A stretch of DNA of 64,000 nucleotides from Paenibacillus lycopersici (lineage in GTDB: Bacteria; Bacillota; Bacilli; Paenibacillales; Paenibacillaceae): contig NZ_CP048209.1 in assembly GCF_010119935.1 (NCBI RefSeq), positions 4,963,001 through 5,027,000 of the forward strand, in the 5' to 3' direction. The notes below the pieces were generated by a model. It was not told where the DNA came from. It saw nothing but the letters and a program-made list of their open reading frames with translations, and ran no database searches. How positions within the stretch are numbered: the stretch's first letter is position 1; every line of letters begins with the position of its first letter. Below, in pieces: positions 23,862 to 32,069 of the stretch. A program made the position numbers and the translations under genes.

Positions 23862-26186
23862 CTAACCCAGCGTAATCGTAAACTCCGCCGCTCCCGCCGC
23901 GGCCGTAAACAACGCGCCCTGCGCCGTTTGCTCGGCCAATGCGCTGCCGGACGCCGCCGACGCGATGCCGCGAAGCAGCAGCGACCACGGCTTGTTTGCG
24001 CCTTCCGCCGACACGCGCAGCTCGGTGCCATGACGAACGACGCGCACGGTCAGCGCCGCCTCGCCGGTCGTCGTCGGAACGACGGCTTCGGCCGATGCGC
24101 CGTCCGCAAGCTCGAACGCGTGCAGCACGACGCCGTCCGCATAATCGTAGTCCGGACGCTGTTCGTTCGCGCCGACCGCGATCAGGCTGTTCGGGCGAGC
24201 CAGCACCGGCAGGCTGAAATAGTCGTGCCGCTCTTTGACCCAGCCGCCTTCATACGTACGTCCGGATTGGAAGTCCGTCCAGCGTCCTTCGCCTTGCGGC
24301 ACGTAGTAATGCGCTTCGCCTGCGTCGTTGAAGATCGGCGCGACGAGCAGCGAGTCGCCGAGCATGTACTGCCGGTCGAGGAAGTCGCAGGTCGGGTCGT
24401 TCGGGAATTCCAGCATCATGGCGCGCATGGCCGGGAAGCCTTGATTCGCCGCTTGGACGGCCGCGCCGAACATGTACGGCATCAGCGTCGCCTTCAGCTT
24501 GGTGAAGTGGCGCAGCACGTCGACCGCCTCTTCGTCGAACAGCCACGGCACCCGGTACGACGAGTTGCCGTGCAGGCGGCTATGCGTGGACAGCATGCCG
24601 AATGCCGTCCAGCGCTTGTACAGGTCCGGCGCCGCCGTGCTTTCGAAGCCGGAGATGTCGTGGCTCCAGAAGCCGAATCCCGACGCCGTCAACGAGAGGC
24701 CGCCGCGCAGCGATTCCGCCATGGACGGGTAGCTCGCGGAGCAGTCGCCGCCCCAGTGAACCGGGAACTTCTGGCCGCCGGCCGTCGCGGAGCGGGCGAA
24801 CAGCGCCGCCTCGCCTTTGCCGAGCTTGCGCTCCAGCACCTCGAACACCGCTTTGTTATAGAGCTGCGTGTAATAGTTGTGCATTTTGAACGGATCGGAG
24901 CCGTCGTGGTAGACGACATCGGTCGGGATGCGCTCGCCGAAGTCGGTTTTGAAGCTGTCCACGCCCATGTCGACCAGCTCTTCGAGCTTGCCCTGGAACC
25001 AGCGGACGGCCGCGGGATTCGTGAAGTCAACGAGCCCCATGCCGGCTTGCCACATGTCCGTTTGCCAGACGTCGTCCTTGTTCCGCATCAGCAGGTAGCC
25101 GTTCTCCATGCCCTCGTCGAACAGATACGATTTCTGCGCGATGTACGGGTTGATCCAGACGCAGATTTTAAGCCCCTTCTCCTTCAAACGGCTCAGCATG
25201 CCCTTCGGATCCGGGAACACCGCAGGGTCCCACTTCAGGTCGGTCCACTGGTATTCCTTCATCCAGAAGCAGTCGAAATGGAACACGTGCAGCGGCAAAT
25301 CGCGATCCGCCATGCCGTCGATGAAGCTGTTCACGGTCGCTTCGTCGTAGCTCGTCGTGAACGAGGTCGTCAGCCAGAGACCGAACGACCAAGCCGGAGG
25401 CAGCGCCGGACGGCCCGTCAGCTTCGTGTAGTTGGACAGCACTTCCTTCGGATCTGCGCCGCCGACGATGAAGTAATCGAGCGCTTGTCCCGGCACCGAG
25501 AACTGCACGCGCGACACGTTCTCCGATGCGACCTCGAAGGACACGTTCTCCGGATGGTTGACGAACACCCCGTAGCTGCGGTTGGACAGGTAGAACGGCA
25601 CGTTCTTGTACGCCTGTTCGCTGGACGTGCCGCCGTCTTCGTTCCAAATATCGACGACTTGGCCGTTCTTCACGAACGGCGTGAAACGCTCGCCAAGGCC
25701 GTAGACGTATTCGCCGACGCCGAGGTCAAGCTGCTCGCGCATGTACGCTTCGCCCGCGTACGTGCCGATGATGGCCGGCCCTTTGTAGCCGCTGCCCGTC
25801 AGCGTGCGTCCCGCGTAGCTGAAGTCCGCGCGCCAGTCCGCGCCTTTCTTGAACGCCACGGTCAACTGGCCGCTCGTCAGCCGCCAGCCCGCTTCGTCTT
25901 CCGTCACGACCGGCGAGAAGCCCGCGTCCGCGCCAAGCTCGAAATGCGGCCCTTTGCGCTTCGTGCCTTTGTGATGGATGTATTGCACGCGAATGACGTC
26001 CGGCATCGGCGAGCTGTACACGGCCGTGAACAGCGTCGCGTTCAGCGTGTCGCCCTTGTGGTTGACATGCTTCATGGCGGCGTACAGCGTCAGCTCGTTC
26101 GCTCCCGTTTCCGCGTCGCGGATTTCCACTGGATTTTGCAGGTTGACGCCTTTGCGGATGCCCCAGTAACCGTCGGTAAATTTCAT
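23862..26186 (-). CDS. yicI: GH31 alpha-xylosidase (YicI type)
   Basis: A 774-residue cytoplasmic alpha-xylosidase, the same length as E. coli YicI (772). The nucleophile is D415 in KTDFGERIPTD and the acid/base D481 in WGGDC, one residue off the YicI numbering. The N-terminal GH31 beta-sandwich contains MREQLDLGVGEYVYGLGERF. It releases alpha-xylose from isoprimeverose-type xyloglucan oligosaccharides in the characterised family members. ATG 26186 follows AGGAGG by 9 nt. The divergent AraC gene with direct repeats in between is the likely activator; a perfect cre match lies 30 nt before the start codon. No signal peptide. Confidence 0.95.
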   Translation of the reverse strand: MKFTDGYWGIRKGVNLQNPVEIRDAETGANELTLYAAMKHVNHKGDTLNATLFTAVYSSPMPDVIRVQYIHHKGTKRKGPHFELGADAGFSPVVTEDEAGWRLTSGQLTVAFKKGADWRADFSYAGRTLTGSGYKGPAIIGTYAGEAYMREQLDLGVGEYVYGLGERFTPFVKNGQVVDIWNEDGGTSSEQAYKNVPFYLSNRSYGVFVNHPENVSFEVASENVSRVQFSVPGQALDYFIVGGADPKEVLSNYTKLTGRPALPPAWSFGLWLTTSFTTSYDEATVNSFIDGMADRDLPLHVFHFDCFWMKEYQWTDLKWDPAVFPDPKGMLSRLKEKGLKICVWINPYIAQKSYLFDEGMENGYLLMRNKDDVWQTDMWQAGMGLVDFTNPAAVRWFQGKLEELVDMGVDSFKTDFGERIPTDVVYHDGSDPFKMHNYYTQLYNKAVFEVLERKLGKGEAALFARSATAGGQKFPVHWGGDCSASYPSMAESLRGGLSLTASGFGFWSHDISGFESTAAPDLYKRWTAFGMLSTHSRLHGNSSYRVPWLFDEEAVDVLRHFTKLKATLMPYMFGAAVQAANQGFPAMRAMMLEFPNDPTCDFLDRQYMLGDSLLVAPIFNDAGEAHYYVPQGEGRWTDFQSGRTYEGGWVKERHDYFSLPVLARPNSLIAVGANEQRPDYDYADGVVLHAFELADGASAEAVVPTTTGEAALTVRVVRHGTELRVSAEGANKPWSLLLRGIASAASGSALAEQTAQGALFTAAAGAAEFTITLG

Positions 26187-26214
26187 CTATTTGTACCTCC
26201 TACATGGATTTTGA

Positions 26215-26229
26215 AGATTACGCTTTCAT
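26215..26229. promoter_or_regulatory. CcpA cre site before the GH31 gene
   Basis: Read on the minus strand, ATGAAAGCGTAATCT matches WTGNAANCGNWNNCW at all fixed positions, just upstream of the ribosome site, consistent with roadblock repression. Confidence 0.6.
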
Positions 26230-26243
26230 GTTCTACATCTAAT

Positions 26244-26285
26244 AATATTGATATCGGGAGCAAAATTCTTATAAAATATTGATAT
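26244..26285. promoter_or_regulatory. Direct repeat in the GH31/AraC control region (candidate AraC sites)
   Basis: AATATTGATAT occurs at 26244-26254 and again at 26275-26285, 31 bp apart, three helical turns. Paired direct half-sites on one DNA face are typical for AraC-family activators. Confidence 0.5.
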
Positions 26286-26319
26286 AAAATCGCACGATTA
26301 TGATATGGAGGAGATTGCC

Positions 26320-27207
26320 GTGGACCGTCATACGCTCAAGGAAAACCGCATTCACGGCCGGCCGGCCTATCCGATGTCCGTCTACGAGGTCGATCTGCCG
26401 GGCCATCAGCCGAGCGTGGACTGCCACTGGCACGACGAGTGGGAATGGATGCTCGTGACGGACGGGCGCGGCCTGTTTCAGATCGGCTCGCACACCTACG
26501 AAGCCTGCGCCGGGCAGACGCTCTTCATTCGCAGCGGCGAGCTTCATGCCGTCTACCGGATCGGCGACGAGCCGTGCCGGTTCACCGCCATCGTCTTCGA
26601 CGCGGAGCTGCTCGTCGGCGCCCGCTTCGACGTCGTCCAGGAGCGGTATCTCGAGCCGCTCATCAAGAAGCGGCTCGAGCCGCCGCCGCTGCTCGCGGGA
26701 GACGAGCCTTGGGAGCGCGAAACGCGGTCGCTGCTGGAGCAGGTGCTGCGGCTGAACGAGGCGCGGCGGGACGGCTACGAGCTCGATACGAAAGCGCTCC
26801 TGCTCATGGCGGCGGGACGGTTATCGCTGCATGCCGCGGCGCCTCCCGCGACGGGACGCCACGATGGCGACCATGCCAAGACGGAACGGCTGAAATCCGC
26901 GCTGAACGCGATTCACGAGCATTACGCGACGAAGCTGTCCTTAAGGAGGCTGGCATCCGAGGCCGGGATGAGCGAAGGGCATTTCTGCCGCTTCTTCAAG
27001 AGCATGGTTCGTAAAAGCCCGACCGAATACATCAACGGCTACCGCGTCCGCATGGCCGCCAGGCTGCTCGAGAACGAAGACCGCAACGTGTCGGAGGTCG
27101 CGCTGGACGTCGGGTTCGAGAACCCGAGCTATTTTATCCGCGTGTTCAAGCAGTACCAGGGCTGCACCCCGGCGGCGTATAAGAAGATGCTTGCCGGGCG
27201 GGATTGA
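26320..27207 (+). CDS. AraC-family regulator divergent from GH31
   Basis: A 295-residue regulator: N-terminal cupin-like sugar-sensing domain (HWHDEWEWMLV, FIRSGELHAVY) and C-terminal AraC DNA-binding domain from about residue 195 (MSEGHFCRFFKSM and NPSYFIRVFKQYQGCTPAAYK). The start is GTG 26320, 6 nt after GGAGGAG; the ATG at 26305 overlaps the ribosome site itself and has none of its own. Probably activates the alpha-xylosidase gene in response to a xylose-containing sugar (inference from gene order). Confidence 0.9.
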   Translation: MDRHTLKENRIHGRPAYPMSVYEVDLPGHQPSVDCHWHDEWEWMLVTDGRGLFQIGSHTYEACAGQTLFIRSGELHAVYRIGDEPCRFTAIVFDAELLVGARFDVVQERYLEPLIKKRLEPPPLLAGDEPWERETRSLLEQVLRLNEARRDGYELDTKALLLMAAGRLSLHAAAPPATGRHDGDHAKTERLKSALNAIHEHYATKLSLRRLASEAGMSEGHFCRFFKSMVRKSPTEYINGYRVRMAARLLENEDRNVSEVALDVGFENPSYFIRVFKQYQGCTPAAYKKMLAGRD

Positions 27208-27250
27208 GGGATGAAGGATTGAGAGTTATGGATGAAGGGTCATGTATGAA

Positions 27251-27271
27251 GGGTTGAGGGTTGAGGGTTGA
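27251..27271. repeat. Heptanucleotide repeat GGGTTGA x3
   Basis: Three exact tandem copies within a longer low-complexity run of related GGATTGA/GATGAAG words directly after the AraC stop codon. Confidence 0.8.
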
Positions 27272-27563
27272 GCGGATCTCATGCAAATCAGGGGAAACGT
27301 TCAAGCTTGTGAGCCGCCCCAAGGGTAAAGAACAGCGCCGCGATCGGGAAGCTCGGAGACCCATACGAGATCGGAAACAACTAGAACGTCAGCATGCCGA
27401 CGCCTTTCGCTCGGACTGTCCTGTAGATCAGCGCCGGTCCGAAAGCTGCTTGCCAATATTGTATAGCTTACCCGGTCGATCCCCTCTTTCGTTGCTCCGC
27501 CGCCTTTCCTCGCTGCGATCCATGCGCGCCGGACATGAAGTCGTATTGCACAGTCAGCCCAAA

Positions 27564-27583
27564 GACCGCCCCGCAGGACGGTC
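27564..27583 (-). terminator. Possible terminator of the GH42 gene
   Basis: On the minus strand GACCGTCC pairs with GGGCGGTC around a short loop and is followed by TTT. Short stem with a wobble pair; moderate support only. Confidence 0.4.
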
Positions 27584-27625
27584 ATTGAGCCGTGTCCTTT
27601 CCCTAAGTCCGCGATCTTTGCCGAA

Positions 27626-29659
27626 TTACCCGCTCAGCTTCACGATCCGTACGCCTTTCGCCGCAATTGCAATCCGTCCGGACAGTTCTTCGTCCGCAAG
27701 CATATCGCGGCCGCACGACTTCCCGAGATCGACTTCGGCTTCGTTCGCGGCATGGTTAAGCAGGAAGAGATAGCGCTGGCCGTCCTTCGCGCGCACCGTC
27801 GCTTCCAGATCGGCCGGCGCGGCGGCGATCGGCGTCTCGATACCGTTGTCCTGAACCAGGGTGCGGATAAAATCGTCCATGAACGCCTGGTCCGGGCTCG
27901 TCGCCACATACCAGGCGCGGCCTTGGCCGAACGCGTTCACGGTCAGCGCCGGCATGCCCTTGTAGAAGTCGTCTCCGTATTCCGCGACCACTTCCGCGCC
28001 TTCGGCGTGAATGAGGTCGCACAAGATGCCGCAGCCGTATTCGCCCGACAGCGCGCCGCGTCCGTTCTTCATGACGATCCGGTTGCGCTGTTCCGGCAGC
28101 AGGGCGTCTATTTCCTCGGCCCAGACGCCAAGCACGCTGCGCAGCTCGCCCGGATAGCCGCCGAGCGTCACGATGTCGTTCTCGTTCACGATGCCGCTGA
28201 AGAACGTCGTCACGAACGTGCCGCCCGCAGCGACGAACGCCTCGACCTTCTGCGCAAAACCCGGGCGGAGCATGTACAGCACCGGCGCGATGACGACCTT
28301 GTACTTGTCCAGCGCTTCCTCGACGCTGATCATGTCGGCCGCGATATGCTGCTTATAGAGCGCGTCGTAGAACTTGTGCACCTCGTTCACGTAGTCGAGC
28401 GCGACCGAAGGGCCGCTCGACAGCTCTATCGCCCAGCGATTCTGCCAATCGTAGACGATGGCGACCTGCGACTCCAGCCGGGAATCCAACAGCGCGTCGC
28501 CCAGAGCGCCCAGCTCCCGGCCCAATTCCGCAACTTCGCGGAACACGCGCGTGTTCTCATGGCCGGCATGCTCGATGACGGCGCCGTGGTATTTCTCGCA
28601 AGCGCCGACGGAACGGCGGAGCTGGAAGAACATGACCGTATCCGCGCCGCGCGCGACGGCCTGGTAGCTCCACAGCCGCATGACGCCGGGCCGCTTGAGC
28701 GAATTGTACGGCTGCCAATTCTGCTGGCTCGGCGTCTGTTCCATCAGCATGAACGGCTGGCCGCTCTTCAGCCCGCGCATCAAGTCATGCGTCATCGCCG
28801 TGAAGCTCGCGGGCGTATCGAGGCTCGGGTAATTGTCCCAGGAGACGATGTCCATATGCTTGGCCCATTCGAAATAATCAAGCGCCGGATAGAAGCCCAT
28901 CAGGTTCGTCGTGACCGGTATGTCCGGCGTCCGCGCCTTGACTTCGTCGTATTCCAGTTTGTAACAGGCGAGCAGGCTGTCCGATTGGAAGCGGCGATAA
29001 TCCAGCGAAATGCCCTGGAAATTGCTGCGGTGGCCGCCCCATTCCTCGCTCAGCTCGTTCGGCACCGGAATCTCGTCCCAATCGTAGAACGCGTGACCCC
29101 AGAAACGGGTGTTCCAGGCGCGGTTCAGCGCATCCAGCGTGTCGTATTTGTCCTTCAGCCAGCCATGGAACGCCGCCGCGCAATTGTCGCAATAGCAATA
29201 GCCGCCGTATTCATTGGAAATATGCCAAATCAGGAGCGCCGGATGGTCTTTGTAACGATCCGCCAGTCTGCCGGCAAGAGCGGCCGCGTGCTTCCGGTAC
29301 GTCGGGCTGTTCGGGCAGGAATTATGGCGTCCGCCGAATTTGCGCTTGCGTCCTTGATAATCGACCCGCAGCACGTCGGGATGCCGTTTCGCCATCCACG
29401 CCGGATGCGCCCCCGTTCCCGTCGCCAGGCATACGCCGACGCCTTGGGCGTGAAGCAGGTCCATCTGCTCGTCCAGCCAGGCAAAATCGTACGTCTCCTC
29501 ATCGGGCTGATCCAGCGCCCAGCTGAATACGTTGATCGTGGCCACGTCGATGCCGGCCAATTTGAACATCCGATGATCTTCGGACCAGGTTTCGCGATCC
29601 CATTGCTCGGGGTTGTAGTCCCCGCCGTACCATATTTTCGGAAGCTTCCCGTTCATCAT
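27626..29659 (-). CDS. GH42 beta-galactosidase (GanA/YesZ type)
   Basis: A 677-residue cytoplasmic beta-galactosidase. Start region WYGGDYNPEQW is the GH42 signature; the acid/base is E150 in ISNEYGG and the nucleophile E307 in LMEQTPS. A Cys cluster (CYCDNC, about 156-161) matches the zinc site found in many GH42 enzymes. A beta-galactosidase trimerisation domain (about 390-600) and a small C-terminal beta domain follow. I take the ATG at 29659, 11 nt after AAAGGA; reading frames reaching 29926 would run over the divergent AraC gene. It hydrolyses galactosides or galactan/arabinogalactan fragments; the exact substrate is unknown. Confidence 0.93.
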   Translation of the reverse strand: MMNGKLPKIWYGGDYNPEQWDRETWSEDHRMFKLAGIDVATINVFSWALDQPDEETYDFAWLDEQMDLLHAQGVGVCLATGTGAHPAWMAKRHPDVLRVDYQGRKRKFGGRHNSCPNSPTYRKHAAALAGRLADRYKDHPALLIWHISNEYGGYCYCDNCAAAFHGWLKDKYDTLDALNRAWNTRFWGHAFYDWDEIPVPNELSEEWGGHRSNFQGISLDYRRFQSDSLLACYKLEYDEVKARTPDIPVTTNLMGFYPALDYFEWAKHMDIVSWDNYPSLDTPASFTAMTHDLMRGLKSGQPFMLMEQTPSQQNWQPYNSLKRPGVMRLWSYQAVARGADTVMFFQLRRSVGACEKYHGAVIEHAGHENTRVFREVAELGRELGALGDALLDSRLESQVAIVYDWQNRWAIELSSGPSVALDYVNEVHKFYDALYKQHIAADMISVEEALDKYKVVIAPVLYMLRPGFAQKVEAFVAAGGTFVTTFFSGIVNENDIVTLGGYPGELRSVLGVWAEEIDALLPEQRNRIVMKNGRGALSGEYGCGILCDLIHAEGAEVVAEYGDDFYKGMPALTVNAFGQGRAWYVATSPDQAFMDDFIRTLVQDNGIETPIAAAPADLEATVRAKDGQRYLFLLNHAANEAEVDLGKSCGRDMLADEELSGRIAIAAKGVRIVKLSG

Positions 29660-29713
29660 GTTTGCGCACATCCTTTTATTCGCCGCTATTGGGCATATAA
29701 TGATATTTCCATT

Positions 29714-29791
29714 GTAGTTGCGACTCGATATAATCGAAATATAATTAATTTCCTCAGTGATATAATAATCTTGCAATCGTAATTGCGATTC
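29714..29791. promoter_or_regulatory. Direct repeat in the GH42/AraC control region
   Basis: GTAGTTGCGACTC (29714-29726) and GTAATTGCGATTC (29779-29791) differ at two transition positions and lie 65 bp apart in an AT-rich gap. The second copy is embedded in the near-palindrome 29775-29790. These are candidate sites for the divergent AraC regulator. Confidence 0.45.
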
Positions 29792-29867
29792 TAGTTGTCC
29801 TGCATGTGCTTGCACGAACCAACCGAAGCCGATCGCTAGTAGCTCTGCCCGAAAGGAAGACCGATAC

Positions 29868-30725
29868 ATGCTTGTCGAACATAAGGAAACGCTTGTCGCG
29901 GAGCATCGCCGGTTCGTCTCCGCCATCGCGCAGGCGCAATCGCTGCCGCTCTATATGGAGAGCATCGGATTCAATCCGGCGCAAGAGCCGATTCAGAGAC
30001 CGAACGGCTATCCGCTCTACCACTGGCTGCAAACCGTGGACGGCGAAGGCGAGATCCGGTCTCAGGGCCGCGTTCAGCCGCTGCCGGCGGGCGCGGGCGT
30101 TCTCTTTGCGCCGGGAGAGCCCCATGAATACCGGCGGACCGCCGAGCTGTGGCGGACCCATTACGTCACGTTCGGAGGAACCGCCGCCCCTGGCATTCTG
30201 GAATCGCTCGGCATGCCCGCCTCCGCCTCGTACAGCTGGGAGGCGGATTCTCCGATGGCCAGGCAGCTGCCCGCCATGCTTGAAGAAGCCTCCTGCGGCG
30301 GCGACGTGTTCGGCCTTGACGCCTCGCGCGGCGTCTACGGCTTCCTGCTGACGCTCTGGAAATTCGGCCAAGCGCAGGATAATCCGCGGAACGATATCTC
30401 GCAAAGCTTGCAGCGGATCGCGCCGCTGCTGGATTGGCTGGAGGCCAGCCTGCCGGATCCGGCGTTGAACCTCGGCGAAATGGCCGCGTTCAGCGGCTTG
30501 TCGCCGCGGCGGCTGAACACGCTCTTCCATCAGCTGTTCGGCCTCTCGCCGTACGCTTATTTGCTCCAGCTGCGAATCCGGCGCTCCCAAGAGCTGCTTG
30601 TCAGCCGCTCCGGACGAACGGTAGCCCAGATCGGACAGGACGTCGGCTTCCGTGACGCCAGCCATTTCGTCGCCACGTTCCGGCGGCATACCGGCGAGAC
30701 GCCGGAACGTTTCCGGCAGCGTTGA
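29868..30725 (+). CDS. AraC-family regulator divergent from GH42
   Basis: A 285-residue regulator. An N-terminal cupin-type arm (LYHWLQTVDGEGEI, FAPGEPHEYRR) is followed by an AraC domain (about 185-285; LSPRRLNTLFHQLFG and ASHFVATFRRHTGETPERF). The ATG at 29868 follows GAAAGGAAG. Expected to control the neighbouring beta-galactosidase gene; the inducer is unknown. Confidence 0.9.
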   Translation: MLVEHKETLVAEHRRFVSAIAQAQSLPLYMESIGFNPAQEPIQRPNGYPLYHWLQTVDGEGEIRSQGRVQPLPAGAGVLFAPGEPHEYRRTAELWRTHYVTFGGTAAPGILESLGMPASASYSWEADSPMARQLPAMLEEASCGGDVFGLDASRGVYGFLLTLWKFGQAQDNPRNDISQSLQRIAPLLDWLEASLPDPALNLGEMAAFSGLSPRRLNTLFHQLFGLSPYAYLLQLRIRRSQELLVSRSGRTVAQIGQDVGFRDASHFVATFRRHTGETPERFRQR

Positions 30726-30916
30726 GGCTGCCGGAAACGGTGAGCATCACGGCAACGTCAAGCTCCCGGTAGCGACGAGCTCCCTGCAGCGGAGAAACTC
30801 CAGCAAACGACGAGCAGCCAGGGCAACGGCGAACTCCCCGGCAGCGACGAGCTTCCCGGCAGCGACAAGGCTGTCCCAAAAGTAAGTTAGGGGACAGATC
30901 GAAACAGTAAAACCGC

Positions 30917-30962
30917 AAAGACCCAAAACGGGCAGAGCTAGCTCTGCCCGTCTTGGGTCTTT
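30917..30962. terminator. Strong intrinsic terminator
   Basis: AAAGACCCAA (30917-30926) pairs with TTGGGTCTTT (30953-30962), and ACGGGCAGAGC (30928-30938) pairs with 30941-30951, giving 21 bp with one mismatch and a T-run. It ends the AraC transcript; the symmetrical A-run allows use from the other side. Confidence 0.88.
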
Positions 30963-31111
30963 TTGCGAAAATATCATGTTCATTGGGATCGCATGGCACC
31001 AGCGAACGGATTTCCGCTTGTCCGGGGCAAGTCCGTTGCCAATCGCTGGTCGAGCCTTATGTGTGAAGCGTCCCTGAGCATAGTTAGGTTAAGGACAGGC
31101 TACCCCGGCGG

Positions 31112-31290
31112 CGGACACAGAATCCGCTATTTAATCATAATTCGATCGTTTTCATAAACGATCGGACACAGGATCCGCTATTGCCCCCGGTATGCGCTGG
31201 AACCTTTCCTCCCATGCCAAATATCGGAACGTCGGTCCGTAAGCACAGCGAAAACCTCTGAAAATCGTCAAATAGCGAATCCCCTGCCCG
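31112..31290. repeat. 179-nt four-core intergenic element, copy B
   Basis: Forward cores at 31112-31131 (CGGACACAGAATCCGCTATT) and 31163-31182 (CGGACACAGGATCCGCTATT); reverse cores at 31220-31239 and 31271-31290. Offsets are 51, 57 and 51 nt. The reverse core at 31220 is the most diverged. Lies between the 3' ends of two convergent genes. Confidence 0.85.
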
Positions 31291-31349
31291 CTTGAATCGT
31301 TCGCATTCCGTCATGGCAACCCGACATGCCCAGCCCACTCTAATCGCCG

Positions 31350-32030
31350 CTACTTCGACGCAGGCATCATCGGCATTTGCAATGCGGGCTCCTTGCTGAT
31401 TTCGCCGATGCTGCTGCTGAACTTGTTCACCTCGTCCTTCAGCCGAAGCATGCGCTGGTCGAGCATGCCGATCATATCGGCCGTCGCTTTCAGCTCCTCG
31501 CGGATGGACAGCGGCATATCGTCGTGGAATTGATAGTAGATTTTGTGCTCCAGGCTGGCCCAGAAATCCATCGCGATCGTGCGCAGCTGAATTTCGACCG
31601 TCACATGCTCCGTCCGCTGCGACAGGAAGATCGGGATGCGGATAATCAAGTGCAGGCTCTGATAGCCGTTCGGCTTCGGATTGCGGATGTAATCCTTCTC
31701 TTCGATCACTTCCACGTCGCCTTGGCTGCGAATCATCTCGTATACCCGGTACACGTCCGTCGTGAACGAACAGATCACCCTGACGCCGGCGATGTCGCGA
31801 ATATAGGCGGTCGCGTTCTCCTTCGATACCTCCAGCCCTTTGCGCTGCAGCTTCTCGACGATGCCTTCGGGCGATTTGATCCGCGTCTTCACATGCTCGA
31901 TCGGATTATAGTTCTGAATGAACTGCAGTTCCTCGTTCAGAATCGTCAGCTTCGTGCTTACTTCATCCAGCGCGAATTTATAGCTCATGAGCATTTTCGC
32001 CCATTCCATAACCTGTTGCTTGTCCATCAT
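31350..32030 (-). CDS. sasA: Small alarmone synthetase, YwaC/RelP type (GTP pyrophosphokinase)
   Basis: A 226-residue RelA/SpoT-type synthetase without hydrolase, TGS or ACT domains. It transfers pyrophosphate from ATP to GDP/GTP to make (p)ppGpp. Seen here: NYNPIEHVKTRIKSPEGI (N-terminal substrate segment), RDIAGVRVICSF, the G-loop EKDYIRNPKPNGYQSLHL and VEIQLRTIAMDFWASLEHKI. The wording is much closer to Bacillus YwaC (SasA) than to YjbM (SasB). YwaC is induced by cell-envelope stress in Bacillus. It follows cardiolipin synthase by 39 nt and may be cotranscribed, which would join two envelope-stress functions. Confidence 0.92.
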   Translation of the reverse strand: MMDKQQVMEWAKMLMSYKFALDEVSTKLTILNEELQFIQNYNPIEHVKTRIKSPEGIVEKLQRKGLEVSKENATAYIRDIAGVRVICSFTTDVYRVYEMIRSQGDVEVIEEKDYIRNPKPNGYQSLHLIIRIPIFLSQRTEHVTVEIQLRTIAMDFWASLEHKIYYQFHDDMPLSIREELKATADMIGMLDQRMLRLKDEVNKFSSSIGEISKEPALQMPMMPASK

Positions 32031-32069
32031 CGTTCTTCACTCCCGGTGGGCATGTATGCCTGTTGACTG

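Larger units (their letters stand above)
27208..27625. other. Intergenic region between AraC gene and GH42 3' end
   Basis: 418 nt with no supportable gene. The first 70 nt are low-complexity G/A/T-rich repeats (GATGAAGG and GGGTTGA types); a weak hairpin serving GH42 lies at 27564-27583. The rest shows no recognised signal. Confidence 0.65.
30726..31349. other. Intergenic region between convergent AraC and sasA genes
   Basis: 624 nt without a gene. First come degenerate GCAGCGACGAGCTTCC-type repeats (about 30764-30871), then a GGCTGTCCCAAAAGTAAG sequence that resembles the end of an insertion sequence, an excellent terminator (30917-30962) and a complete 179-nt element (31112-31290). Confidence 0.65.

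Noticed and set aside
27301..27585. A 94-codon minus-strand frame between AraC and GH42 genes
   Set aside because: No ribosome site, no recognisable domain, and unremarkable composition; it may be random or a decayed fragment that I cannot identify.
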